Of a stretch of DNA of 64,000 nucleotides, positions 1 to 7,489 are shown one piece after another. Made by a program: the position numbers and the translations under genes. Origin of the DNA: Bacillota bacterium. Lineage in GTDB: Bacteria > Bacillota > DTU025 > MWDF01. Location: NCBI GenBank assembly GCA_029565935.1, contig JAKQNF010000015.1, positions 44,782-108,781 on the forward strand. The letters run 5' to 3'. Each line of letters starts with the position of its first letter. Within the stretch, counting starts at the first letter, position 1. The notes beneath the pieces are model-generated. The model saw nothing but the letters and a program-made list of their open reading frames with translations, searched no databases and had not been told where the DNA came from.

Positions 1-203
1 TCCCTTTTCCAGGCGTGCTTCATGACCTTGGAGACTTCCTCTGTCGTCAAGGGCTCCACCACGACCTCGGGCGCCCGGTGCGCCCCGCCCAGCTCGTCGT
101 GGCAGAAATCGTCGTGTATGAGAGAGCCCGTCTTTACCCTATCGCGTCCAAGGATCCCGACAAGGGCGTCGATGTCATTACTGTCCATCCTGTTGTACGC
201 CAT
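1..203 (-). CDS. FAD-linked 2-hydroxyacid (lactate/glycolate) oxidase, GlcD/LctD type, N-terminal fragment
   Basis: Only the first 67 codons lie in the window; the gene runs off the left edge. The ATG at 203 directly follows the etfA stop codon, so the two are translationally linked. The N-terminus has the family pattern: a D-x-L-x-G-I-L-G-x-D-R-V segment, then HDELGG, then APEVVVEPLTTEEVSKVM. In GlcD/LctD dehydrogenases this leads into the PP-loop FAD-binding domain. Family members oxidise D- or L-2-hydroxy acids to 2-oxo acids. The placement behind etfB and a ferredoxin-domain etfA matches the lctB-lctC-lctD order of bifurcating lactate dehydrogenase. The substrate is inferred; the catalytic part is not visible. 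Confidence 0.85.
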   Translation of the reverse strand, partial: MAYNRMDSNDIDALVGILGRDRVKTGSLIHDDFCHDELGGAHRAPEVVVEPLTTEEVSKVMKHAWKR

Positions 204-1385
204 CTATATCGCCCTCCCGTCTTCGATCATATCGGTGAGCCTCGGTACCACCTCATAGAGGTCCCCTACTATGCCGAGGTGGGCGATGTCGAATATCGAG
301 GCGTTCGCATCGCTGTTTATAGCCACTATCTTGCCGGAGCCTCTCATCCCCGCCGCGAACTGCACCGAGCCGGAAACACCGCAGGTGATTATCAAGCGGG
401 GCTTCACCGTCCTTCCAGAAAGGCCGATCTGCCTCCTGGGATCCTGCCAGCCGGCCTCGATTAGCGGCCTCGTCGCCGCCACCTGCGCGTTGAGCGCATC
501 GGCGAGCCTTCCTATAAGGGCCATGTCGGCCTGGCTCTTCAATCCCCTGCCGGCCACGACTATCGCATCGGCCTCGGTCAGGTCCACGACCTTCTCCTTG
601 GGCCTTACCTCCAGCACCTCGATACCCGAGCCTCTCATCCTGTCAGTGACCGAAGCCCTGATGATCTCTCCCGTAACTTTCGCTCTCCTTGCGGGCATGT
701 CCATCACCTTGTAGCGTACGGTCGCCATCTGCGGCCTGTGGGCCGGCGTCTTTATCGTCGCCATTATGTTGCCGCCGAAAGCGGGCCTCGTCTGGATGAG
801 GGACCCGTCCTCCAGCATGTCCAGCACGGTGCAGTCGGCAGTAAGGCCCGTCCTGAGCCTTGCGGCCAGCCTCGGCGCGAGGCTCCTGCCCAGCGGCGTC
901 GCCCCGACGAGTACGGTGCCGGGCCTGTATCTCCTTACGAAATCGAAGAGCGCCGACGTATAAGAATCCACCCTGTAGTCGGCGAACGCCGGATCATCGT
1001 AAAGGACCACCCTGGCTGTGCCGTAATGCCTCAGCTCCTCGGCCGCGTCTTCCAGGCCGTGCCCGACCGCCACTGCTAAGACCTTCTGCCTCGATCTTGC
1101 GGCCATCTCTGCGGCCTTGCCAAGAAGCTCGAGCCCCACCGGATGGAGCCGTCCGCCTTCCGTCTCAGCGAATACGGCTATGCCGTCCCAGCCTTCGGCC
1201 GGGCCCTTGGTATCCTCCTCCAGCGTGATCCTGCCTTCAGACCTCTTGGTGCATACGAGGCACATGCGGCACCGTTCGTCCACGGTGGCGCCCTTGGGCC
1301 CCATCACTATCGCGCCGAAAGGACAAAGCGCCGCCAGTTCCTCGAAATCGTCGATCAGTTCACTATGTACGACCAATCTTGCCAT
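204..1385 (-). CDS. etfA: Electron-transfer flavoprotein alpha subunit with N-terminal ferredoxin domain (LctC/CarE type)
   Basis: A 393-aa EtfA. Residues 1-50 form a small ferredoxin-like extension with four cysteines (C21 in CPFGAI; C39, C42 and C45 in CRMCLVC), enough for one [4Fe-4S] cluster. The C-terminal FAD domain carries GVSGSVQ near residue 336 and the usual IFDIAHLGIVGD segment. Extensions of this kind occur in ETFs that pass electrons to or from ferredoxin, such as LctC and CarE, and are absent from plain respiratory EtfA. The ATG at 1385 is preferred over a GTG two codons earlier because GAGGTG lies just upstream. The gene sits between etfB and a GlcD-type oxidase, which supports a flavin-based bifurcating or confurcating 2-hydroxyacid dehydrogenase. 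Confidence 0.95.
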   Translation of the reverse strand: MARLVVHSELIDDFEELAALCPFGAIVMGPKGATVDERCRMCLVCTKRSEGRITLEEDTKGPAEGWDGIAVFAETEGGRLHPVGLELLGKAAEMAARSRQKVLAVAVGHGLEDAAEELRHYGTARVVLYDDPAFADYRVDSYTSALFDFVRRYRPGTVLVGATPLGRSLAPRLAARLRTGLTADCTVLDMLEDGSLIQTRPAFGGNIMATIKTPAHRPQMATVRYKVMDMPARRAKVTGEIIRASVTDRMRGSGIEVLEVRPKEKVVDLTEADAIVVAGRGLKSQADMALIGRLADALNAQVAATRPLIEAGWQDPRRQIGLSGRTVKPRLIITCGVSGSVQFAAGMRGSGKIVAINSDANASIFDIAHLGIVGDLYEVVPRLTDMIEDGRAI

Positions 1386-1394
1386 CGTCACACC

Positions 1395-2192
1395 TCAGAC
1401 CAGTTTTTCGGCCGATAGGCCCTTGTAGATAAAATCCGCCGCCTCTTCTGCCGAGCCTTTGAACAGCGTCCTGTCGTTTGACGCTTCAGGAGGGAATATC
1501 CTCTCCACCTGCGTCGGCGAGCCGTCGAGCCCGTAATGGGACGCGTCCTTGTCATGCAGCATGTCGGCCGTCAGCGTAAGGAATGGGGCATCTGCCATGT
1601 CCCTCTTCCTTCTATAAGAAGGGAGCCTCGGCGAGTATCTGCCCTTGTCTACGGAGATCAGGCATGGGAGCGCTATCTTTGCCACGTTCACGGATTCTGG
1701 CATGTCATACTCAACCGTCAGCGAATCCTTCCCCGCGGAAAGAACCTTCGCTACGTTAGCCACGCTGGGCATGCCGAGCATCTCCGCCAGCTCGGGCCCC
1801 ACCTGTGCCGTATCGCCGTCGGTAGTCTGCTTACCCGTTATCACAAGGTCGAAGCCGCCCAGATACTCTATGCCCTGGGACAGGGCGTACGAGGTCGCAA
1901 GGCAGTCGGAGCCGGCGAAGCGCCTGTCCGACATCAGCACCATCACGTCGGCGCCCATCATGTAGGCCTCCTCCAACGCCTCTTTGGCCTGAGGGGGCCC
2001 CATGCTCAGGGCGGTCACCGTGACGGTAGTACCTTTCAGCATCTCCTTAATCCTTAATGCCGTCTCTACAGTGTAAAGGTCGTATGGATTCAGCTTGGCC
2101 TCCGCACCGGACCTTTTCAGCACCCCGGTCCTCTCGTCGATGTCCACCTTGCTGCTCCCAGGCACCTGTTTGATGCAAACACAGATTTTCAA
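1395..2192 (-). CDS. etfB: Electron-transfer flavoprotein beta subunit, bifurcating type
   Basis: A 265-aa EtfB with the classic N-terminus MKICVCIKQVPGSSKV and the nucleotide-binding core KQTTDGDTAQVGPELAE. DGDTAQVGP is the region that binds FAD/NAD in bifurcating EtfB proteins. The start is a TTG at 2192 behind GGGAGG. It ends 9 nt before etfA, so the two are co-translated. The heterodimer would accept electrons from the FAD-dependent hydroxyacid oxidase encoded next. By analogy with LctBCD it would couple endergonic reduction of NAD+ by a hydroxy acid to oxidation of reduced ferredoxin. The partner and direction are inferred from the gene order and from the ferredoxin domain of EtfA. Confidence 0.95.
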   Translation of the reverse strand: MKICVCIKQVPGSSKVDIDERTGVLKRSGAEAKLNPYDLYTVETALRIKEMLKGTTVTVTALSMGPPQAKEALEEAYMMGADVMVLMSDRRFAGSDCLATSYALSQGIEYLGGFDLVITGKQTTDGDTAQVGPELAEMLGMPSVANVAKVLSAGKDSLTVEYDMPESVNVAKIALPCLISVDKGRYSPRLPSYRRKRDMADAPFLTLTADMLHDKDASHYGLDGSPTQVERIFPPEASNDRTLFKGSAEEAADFIYKGLSAEKLV

Positions 2193-2220
2193 TTGCCAGC
2201 TTCCTCCCGATCCTTATCCT

Positions 2221-3918
2221 CTACCTCGTCGCCGATAGGTATTTCCTTATCCTTATGGCCATCGAAAGCGTGAACCTCACTTCGCTGTCCGAAAGCTCAG
2301 AACCCAGTATGGCCTCTATCCTCCCGAGTCTGTACCTCAGCGTGTTCACGTGGACATACGTCGAATCGGCCGCCTGCTGAAGGCTGCCTCCGGCATCCAG
2401 GTACTTCTCGAGCGTGAACAGCAGCTCCGTGTTGTGTCTTGTGTCATATTCTTCCAAAGGGGCCAGTTCCTCAGCGGCGAACCTCGCCATCTCTTCCCTG
2501 CCGGTGCACCTCGAGAACACCCTGTACGCCCCCAGCTCGTCGAAGTGGCTGACCCTGTCGGAACCGAGCATGGAAGAGCCCACCGCGATGCACTCGTACG
2601 CCTCCTTGTAGGACCTTCCAGCCTTCTGCGGGTCGGGATCGAACCTCCCTACGCCTATCGAGACGGTGAACGGCGCGATGGCCGCGTCCACCTTCGCGTG
2701 CAGGTGCTCCGCCAGCTCCATGGACCTCTTCTTCGCCTCGATCGGATCGCTGGCCCCGGTCCAGGGCGCTATAACCGCGGCTCCTCCCATATAGGCGAAG
2801 CATGTCACCTGGGCCCCCCAGAACCTCGTGCCGTACTGCGTGGTGAGCCTTATTATCTCGTCTTGCAGGAGCCCGCCATCGCTTCCTATCTGCGTGGCCT
2901 GCCCGGGCTTCTCCCCGTCCGCCGATATCGCCAGAAGCACGTTCGGGGACGTGAGGTCGACCGAGAAGCTCCTGCCCCTTTTTACGATGTCTTCCCAGTT
3001 CTCGAACCTTCCGTTGAGGAAATCGTCCCAGAAGCTGGACCTGAAGCGCCTCTCCACGTTCTCGGCGGCTTCTATGCGCAGCATCTCCAATGACGCCACG
3101 GTCACCGCATGGCTTATGGAGATGGCGTCCATCCTGGTGAAGGCCCTGCCCGGCTCCTCGAGCGCGAGCACCTTGCCCCACCTCGTCCCGTCCTGGCCGC
3201 AAAGCGCCTCTATAAGGGTGTATCCAGGCTTGCCGTCAGAAGGCTTTACGATTATCCTGTACATCCCGGGGAACATCTCCCAGGGCTCCGAGACGGCTTC
3301 CTGGCCAGAGGCCGCCTTGGCCATCCGCTCCCACTCGGCCCTTTCGCCTTCGTCCTTGGAGTCATCCTTGAGGCTGCTTGCGATGACGTTGCCCTTCATG
3401 TCCGTGACGCAGGTTAACGAGCCTATCTGGCTCGATAGGAGTCGCATGACGTCCGCCATCTCGCCTCCGCTGATGACGGAATCTATGAACTGGGTATGGA
3501 TGTCCATCGATCTCTTCAGGATGCTGGCTTGACGTTCGACTACCTCGGTGAGCACCGGGGTGATCACGTCTATCCAGGCCACCTCGAACGGGATGTTGAT
3601 TATTGGAAAGCCCGCCTTGTCGGCGAAGTCCTTGATCTCGTCCGATATGTTGTCGATGAAACGGCCCAGCTTGATGCCCAGCGCCGCGGCTTTGGTCTTC
3701 GCGAGCCTCTTGACGAAGTCCAGAAGGGCCACGGGGTCTTCCCTCATGACATAGGCTGTGGTGAGCACCAGCTCGCCGCCCCTTAGCCAGTTGATGGCAT
3801 CGGGCGCGTCCATGACGGTGACGTGCTCGATGGTCCTTTCCGAACCGGACTTGCCCGCCAGTATGCCGGCCCCTTTAAGCTGGGGAAGTTCCAATGCTTC
3901 CCTTACGGTGAAGCTCAT
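2221..3918 (-). CDS. PucR-family transcriptional regulator
   Basis: A 565-aa regulator. The N-terminal PucR domain (about residues 1-125, starting MSFTVREALELPQLKG) is followed by a central sensory/GGDEF-like region. A C-terminal PucR-type helix-turn-helix lies near residue 513 (ADSTYVHVNTLRYRLGRIE). PucR, CdaR and related proteins usually activate catabolic operons in response to the substrate or an intermediate. CdaR controls glucarate/galactarate use, a notable parallel because a UxaA-type dehydratase is encoded nearby. The ATG at 3918 has GGGAGG upstream; an earlier start adds only seven residues. The gene lies inside the catabolic gene run, between ptb and etfB, and is the obvious candidate regulator of the cluster. 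Confidence 0.92.
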   Translation of the reverse strand: MSFTVREALELPQLKGAGILAGKSGSERTIEHVTVMDAPDAINWLRGGELVLTTAYVMREDPVALLDFVKRLAKTKAAALGIKLGRFIDNISDEIKDFADKAGFPIINIPFEVAWIDVITPVLTEVVERQASILKRSMDIHTQFIDSVISGGEMADVMRLLSSQIGSLTCVTDMKGNVIASSLKDDSKDEGERAEWERMAKAASGQEAVSEPWEMFPGMYRIIVKPSDGKPGYTLIEALCGQDGTRWGKVLALEEPGRAFTRMDAISISHAVTVASLEMLRIEAAENVERRFRSSFWDDFLNGRFENWEDIVKRGRSFSVDLTSPNVLLAISADGEKPGQATQIGSDGGLLQDEIIRLTTQYGTRFWGAQVTCFAYMGGAAVIAPWTGASDPIEAKKRSMELAEHLHAKVDAAIAPFTVSIGVGRFDPDPQKAGRSYKEAYECIAVGSSMLGSDRVSHFDELGAYRVFSRCTGREEMARFAAEELAPLEEYDTRHNTELLFTLEKYLDAGGSLQQAADSTYVHVNTLRYRLGRIEAILGSELSDSEVRFTLSMAIRIRKYLSATR

Positions 3919-3949
3919 CTTGCGCACCTCCCGTACCAAGGTATGAACG

Positions 3950-4879
3950 TCAACCTCGCGAACCTAGGAACGCAGCGACGGCTATGGAACTGAATTTAGT
4001 CTCGTCACTGTCTGCGCGCGACGTCAGCACGATTGGACATTGGGCCCCCGTCACCACGCCCGCCGCCTTGGCCCTTGCGAAATATACGGCGGCTTTCGCC
4101 ATCATGTTACCTGAATTAAGGTCCGGCGCAAGGAGCACGTCCGCATAGCCCGCGACCTCGGAGCTTATGCCCTTGTGGGCGGCCGCTTCCTGGGATACCG
4201 CGTTATCCAGCGCCAGGGGGCCGTCCAGCACGAGCTTGCCGAGAAGGCCGCGCTCCGCCATGACCTTAAGCTCCCTTGCGTCCTCGGAGCCGGGTATCGA
4301 CGGGTTGACCACCTCGACCGAGGAGAGCGCCGCCACCTTGGGGCAGGGATTCCCGAACGCCCTTGCGACCGCGGCGGCGCCCGTCACTATCTGAGCCTTC
4401 TGGGTGAGGTCGGGCGTTATGCATATGCCGACGTCGGCCATCAGGATGAGCCTTCCCATCCCCTCTATCTGGTAGATGCCCACCTGTGAGAGCACCCCGG
4501 ACCTTTTAAGGCCCGTAATCTTGTCCAGGACCGCCTTCATGAAGTCCTTCGTCTGCACGAACCCCTTCATCAGTATGCCGCACCTGCCGGATCTCACCGC
4601 TTCCACCGCCGCGTCGGCCGCTAAGCGGTCGTCATCCACGGTGATCATGTCGAACCCGGAAAGGCCCATGTCCACCGCGGCTTTCCCTGATCCTTCCTTC
4701 GTGAAGGCTAGCAGGCCACCGTCCACTATGCCCGCCTCGAAGGCCCTCTTGACCGCCAAGAGCACCACTTCATCCGACGCACCGGCGACGGCGACCTTCA
4801 TGCCCCTGGGAGCTTCTTCTATCAGCTGGCTGAAATCCGTTATGCCGGCCGCTGCGGTCCTTACTTCGTTACTATTCAT
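3950..4879 (-). CDS. ptb: Phosphate butyryltransferase-family acyltransferase
   Basis: A 309-aa member of the PTA/Ptb family, normal length. It converts a short-chain acyl-CoA plus phosphate to acyl-phosphate plus CoA. Family features include SGRCGILMKGFVQTKDF, the ICITPDLTQKAQIV segment, and a C-terminal ADVLLAPDLNSGNMMAKA block, which is diagnostic of Ptb-like enzymes. The start ATG overlaps the last 8 nt of the upstream butyrate kinase gene, so the pair is coupled. The actual acyl group may be acetyl, propionyl, butyryl or branched. Within this cluster it would harvest energy from the acyl-CoA made by the pathway. Confidence 0.93.
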   Translation of the reverse strand: MNSNEVRTAAAGITDFSQLIEEAPRGMKVAVAGASDEVVLLAVKRAFEAGIVDGGLLAFTKEGSGKAAVDMGLSGFDMITVDDDRLAADAAVEAVRSGRCGILMKGFVQTKDFMKAVLDKITGLKRSGVLSQVGIYQIEGMGRLILMADVGICITPDLTQKAQIVTGAAAVARAFGNPCPKVAALSSVEVVNPSIPGSEDARELKVMAERGLLGKLVLDGPLALDNAVSQEAAAHKGISSEVAGYADVLLAPDLNSGNMMAKAAVYFARAKAAGVVTGAQCPIVLTSRADSDETKFSSIAVAAFLGSRG

Positions 4880-5948
4880 ATTCTTTCGGCTCCTCCTCGC
4901 CCCTTAGCACCCTCAAGGTGCCCATCGCGAGGGCCTCCAGCTCGTCCTCGCCGGGGTAGGCCCTTACCGGCGCGATGAACGACACCCTCGAGGAGATCTC
5001 GTCTAGCAGCCTCTTCGAGCGCGCCATGCCGCCGGTTATCACGATCACATCCACCTTGCCAGACAGAACGGCCGACATCCCGCCGATCGCCTTGGCGACC
5101 TGGTAGGCCATCGCCCTGAACACGAGCTCTGCCTCCTTGTCGCCGGATTCGATCCTGCGCTCGACCTCCCTTGCGTCCTTGGTCCCCAGGTGGGACATGA
5201 GCCCCGCGCCGCCCACAAGCTTCTTTATCATCTGGCCGTGGGTGTACCTGCCCGAATAGCACAAGGCCACCAGATCGAGCGTCGGCAGCCCGCCGGCCCT
5301 CTCGGCCGTGAAGGGCCCCTCCTTGTCGCAGTTATTGAGGTCGACCATGAGCCCGCCCGCATGTGCGCTAACCGAGCCGCCCCCGCCCATGTGCGCCACG
5401 ACCATCCTGCAATCTTCGTACTTCTTGCCCAGCTCGTCAGCCGCGCGCCTTGCCATCGCCTTCATGTTGAGCGCGTGCGAGAGGCTGTTGCGTCTTATCT
5501 CCTTGATGCCCGCGACCCTGGCGACGTCGTCCAGCTCGTCCACCGACACAGGGTCGGTCACATAGGCCTTTATGCCTAGCTCGTCCGCTATCTCCCTGCC
5601 TATCATGCATGCGAGGTTGGAGGCGTGCTCGCCTTGCAAGCACGCCTTCGCGTCCTCTATCATCCTGTCGTTTACAGCATATGTGCCGCTGGCCATGGGC
5701 TTGAACCTGCCGCCGCGGCATGCGACCGCAGCCAGGCTTCCCCTATCGGTCCCGCTCTTTAAAAGGGCCTCTTCCACGGCAGCCTTCCTCAGGCCCAGCT
5801 GGTCCGTTATGTGATGGAAGGCTGCGAGCTCGGAGGCTTTGTGCTCGAAGCTTTCCGAGTATGTCATGCGTTCGGCTTCGAACACCCCCACCTTGGTGGA
5901 GGTCGAACCGGGGTTTATGACCAGTATGAGCTCATCTTTTCTTTCCAT
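4872..5948 (-). CDS. buk: Butyrate kinase (acyl-phosphate to ATP)
   Basis: A 358-aa ASKHA-fold kinase. The phosphate-1 motif is INPGSTSTKVGVF close to the N-terminus. MVVAHMGGGGSVSAHAGG and DVIVITGGMARS are the remaining nucleotide-binding loops, and the length is typical of Buk. It transfers phosphate from an acyl-phosphate to ADP, giving the free acid and ATP. The ATG at 5948 has AAGGAAGG upstream; longer N-terminal alternatives lack family similarity. It overlaps ptb by 8 nt and follows the dehydratase gene. Because Buk/Ptb sit in a gene run that lacks crotonyl-CoA reduction genes, they probably serve substrate-level phosphorylation of a pathway-derived acyl-CoA and not the classical butyrate pathway. 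That is inference. Confidence 0.93.
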   Translation of the reverse strand: MERKDELILVINPGSTSTKVGVFEAERMTYSESFEHKASELAAFHHITDQLGLRKAAVEEALLKSGTDRGSLAAVACRGGRFKPMASGTYAVNDRMIEDAKACLQGEHASNLACMIGREIADELGIKAYVTDPVSVDELDDVARVAGIKEIRRNSLSHALNMKAMARRAADELGKKYEDCRMVVAHMGGGGSVSAHAGGLMVDLNNCDKEGPFTAERAGGLPTLDLVALCYSGRYTHGQMIKKLVGGAGLMSHLGTKDAREVERRIESGDKEAELVFRAMAYQVAKAIGGMSAVLSGKVDVIVITGGMARSKRLLDEISSRVSFIAPVRAYPGEDELEALAMGTLRVLRGEEEPKEYE

Positions 5949-6006
5949 AGGCCCTTCCTTCGGCCCTTGTGTCCCGTGACAGAGGGAAACGCGGGCCTCC
6001 ATGTCG

Positions 6007-7185
6007 TCAATAGATGCAGCCGGTCGCCCCGCGGCGCCTCAGTCCGAACTCCCTGTGTCCGTTTATCTCGGCCGCCGCCTGTTTGCCGGAGGCGACCTCG
6101 AGCACGAACTCCACGATGTCCTCGGCCACTTCTTCTATGCTCTTCGTCCCGTCGAGCATACCACCCGCGTTGAGGTCTATGTTGCGCCTCATCCTGTTGA
6201 AGGTGTTGGAATTGCTCGCGAGCTTTATTATCGGTGCGATGGCGGATCCCGTGGGGGTACCCCTTCCAGTCGTGAACACGACGGCGTGTGTGCCGCCCGC
6301 GATTAGGCCGGTGAGGGACTCTATGTCCTGCCCCGGCGTATCCATCATGACCAGCCCGTGCTTCGTCGGGATCTCCCCGTACCCCACGACTTCTACGTAG
6401 GGCCTAGTACCGCCCTTCCTGATGCAGCCCAGGGACTTCTCCTCGATGGTCGTAAGCCCGCCTAGCATGTTGCCAGGAGTGATGTCCGAGAAGCCGTACT
6501 CCGGCCCTATCTGGGCGAGTTCCCCTTCGGTGCGGGCTATCGTCTCGAGTACCTTCTTCCTTACGTCATCGTCGACGGCCTGCGCCGCCGCTATGTGCTC
6601 GGCTCCCATGTACTCGGTTATCTCCGATATGACCATGGTGGCTCCCATGTCCACCAGCATGTCCGAGGCGAGGCCCAGAGCGGGATTCGCCGTGAGGCCG
6701 CTGAAGGCGTCGGAAGAACCACACTCCAGCCCTATGACGAGCCTGGATACGTCGAATTCCTCCCTTTCCTGCTTGTTTGCCTCTTCCACCAGTTCCCTCG
6801 CTATGGCTGCGGCCTTCTGGAAGGCCAGCTCGGTGTCCCCTTCGTCCTGGACCGTGACGAGCTCCACCCTCTTACCGGACGCTTTCGCCATCTCCACTAC
6901 GCGCAGCGGCTCCACCGTCTCGCAGCCGAGCGCTATGAAAAGGGCGGAATGTACGTTGGGGCTCGCGGCGAAGCTCGCGAACACCTTGGTCATCTCCTCG
7001 TTCGCCACGGGGTCGAGCGTGCAGCCGTAAGGGTGCGTTATCGTAGCCACCTCCGGCACGGCCCTCGCTATCCTGTCCACCACCGCGTTCGTGCAGACGA
7101 CGGTCGGCGCCACGAACACGTGGTTCCTTATTCCGGGCCTTCCGTCCGGTCTCCTGTATCCCAGGTACGTCGCCTTATCTTTCAT
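6007..7185 (-). CDS. UxaA/GarD/SuyB-family hydro-lyase, large (C-terminal) subunit
   Basis: A 392-aa protein of the altronate/galactarate dehydratase family, corresponding to the large domain only. It begins YLGYRRPDGRPGIRNHV, then THPYGCTL, LECGSSDAFSGLTANPALG, MMDTPGQD and FTTGRGTPTGSAIAPIIK, the conserved blocks of the family. Members remove water from sugar acids (altronate, galactarate) or sulfite from (2R)-sulfolactate (SuyB) and need Fe2+ or a similar metal. Its start overlaps the SAF-domain gene by 11 nt, so the two encode a split enzyme. The substrate cannot be read from sequence. The neighbouring LarA homologues suggest an alpha-hydroxy acid whose C2 stereochemistry must be set first. 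Confidence 0.9.
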   Translation of the reverse strand: MKDKATYLGYRRPDGRPGIRNHVFVAPTVVCTNAVVDRIARAVPEVATITHPYGCTLDPVANEEMTKVFASFAASPNVHSALFIALGCETVEPLRVVEMAKASGKRVELVTVQDEGDTELAFQKAAAIARELVEEANKQEREEFDVSRLVIGLECGSSDAFSGLTANPALGLASDMLVDMGATMVISEITEYMGAEHIAAAQAVDDDVRKKVLETIARTEGELAQIGPEYGFSDITPGNMLGGLTTIEEKSLGCIRKGGTRPYVEVVGYGEIPTKHGLVMMDTPGQDIESLTGLIAGGTHAVVFTTGRGTPTGSAIAPIIKLASNSNTFNRMRRNIDLNAGGMLDGTKSIEEVAEDIVEFVLEVASGKQAAAEINGHREFGLRRRGATGCIY

Positions 7186-7489
7186 GGTGCTGTGCCCCCT
7201 TGCCTCTCATGCTCGCCACGTTGTGCGTATGAACGTGCCGGCCGGGCTCTATGTCCGCCGTCGCGGCCCCTATGGGAGCGCCGTATTTCATCGCGGCCGT
7301 TCCTTTGGCTATCTTCCTTATCGCTATCTTGTGGCCTGCGGGTATGTCCTCCTTGGCCCTTATCACAACTTCGCCGCCGTCGGATATGTAGGCTACGTCG
7401 CTACCTTGCTTCACCGCTACCGTGAGCGTAACCACGTTGTCTTCCTTGTCGAGAAGTATCGCCCTCGCCTTCATCTCCTCGGACCTCAC
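7175..7489 (-). CDS. UxaA/SuyA-family SAF-domain small subunit
   Basis: A 104-aa SAF-domain protein (AILLDKEDNVVTL, DIPAGHKIAIR, KYGAPIGAATADIEPGRHVH, then HTHNV), equivalent to the N-terminal domain of UxaA or to SuyA. The histidine-rich end is typical and contributes to the active site with the large subunit. The GTG at 7489 overlaps the upstream stop codon (GTGA). An ATG at 7474 is an alternative but has its GAGGAG directly adjacent, which is too close. Splitting into two genes is common in anaerobes for altronate dehydratase and is the rule for sulfolactate sulfo-lyase SuyAB. Confidence 0.9.
   Translation of the reverse strand: MRSEEMKARAILLDKEDNVVTLTVAVKQGSDVAYISDGGEVVIRAKEDIPAGHKIAIRKIAKGTAAMKYGAPIGAATADIEPGRHVHTHNVASMRGKGAQHHER

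Noticed and set aside
4872..5948. Classical butyrate fermentation operon
   Set aside because: Buk and Ptb are present, but no crotonase, hydroxybutyryl-CoA dehydrogenase, thiolase or butyryl-CoA dehydrogenase genes are in the window.
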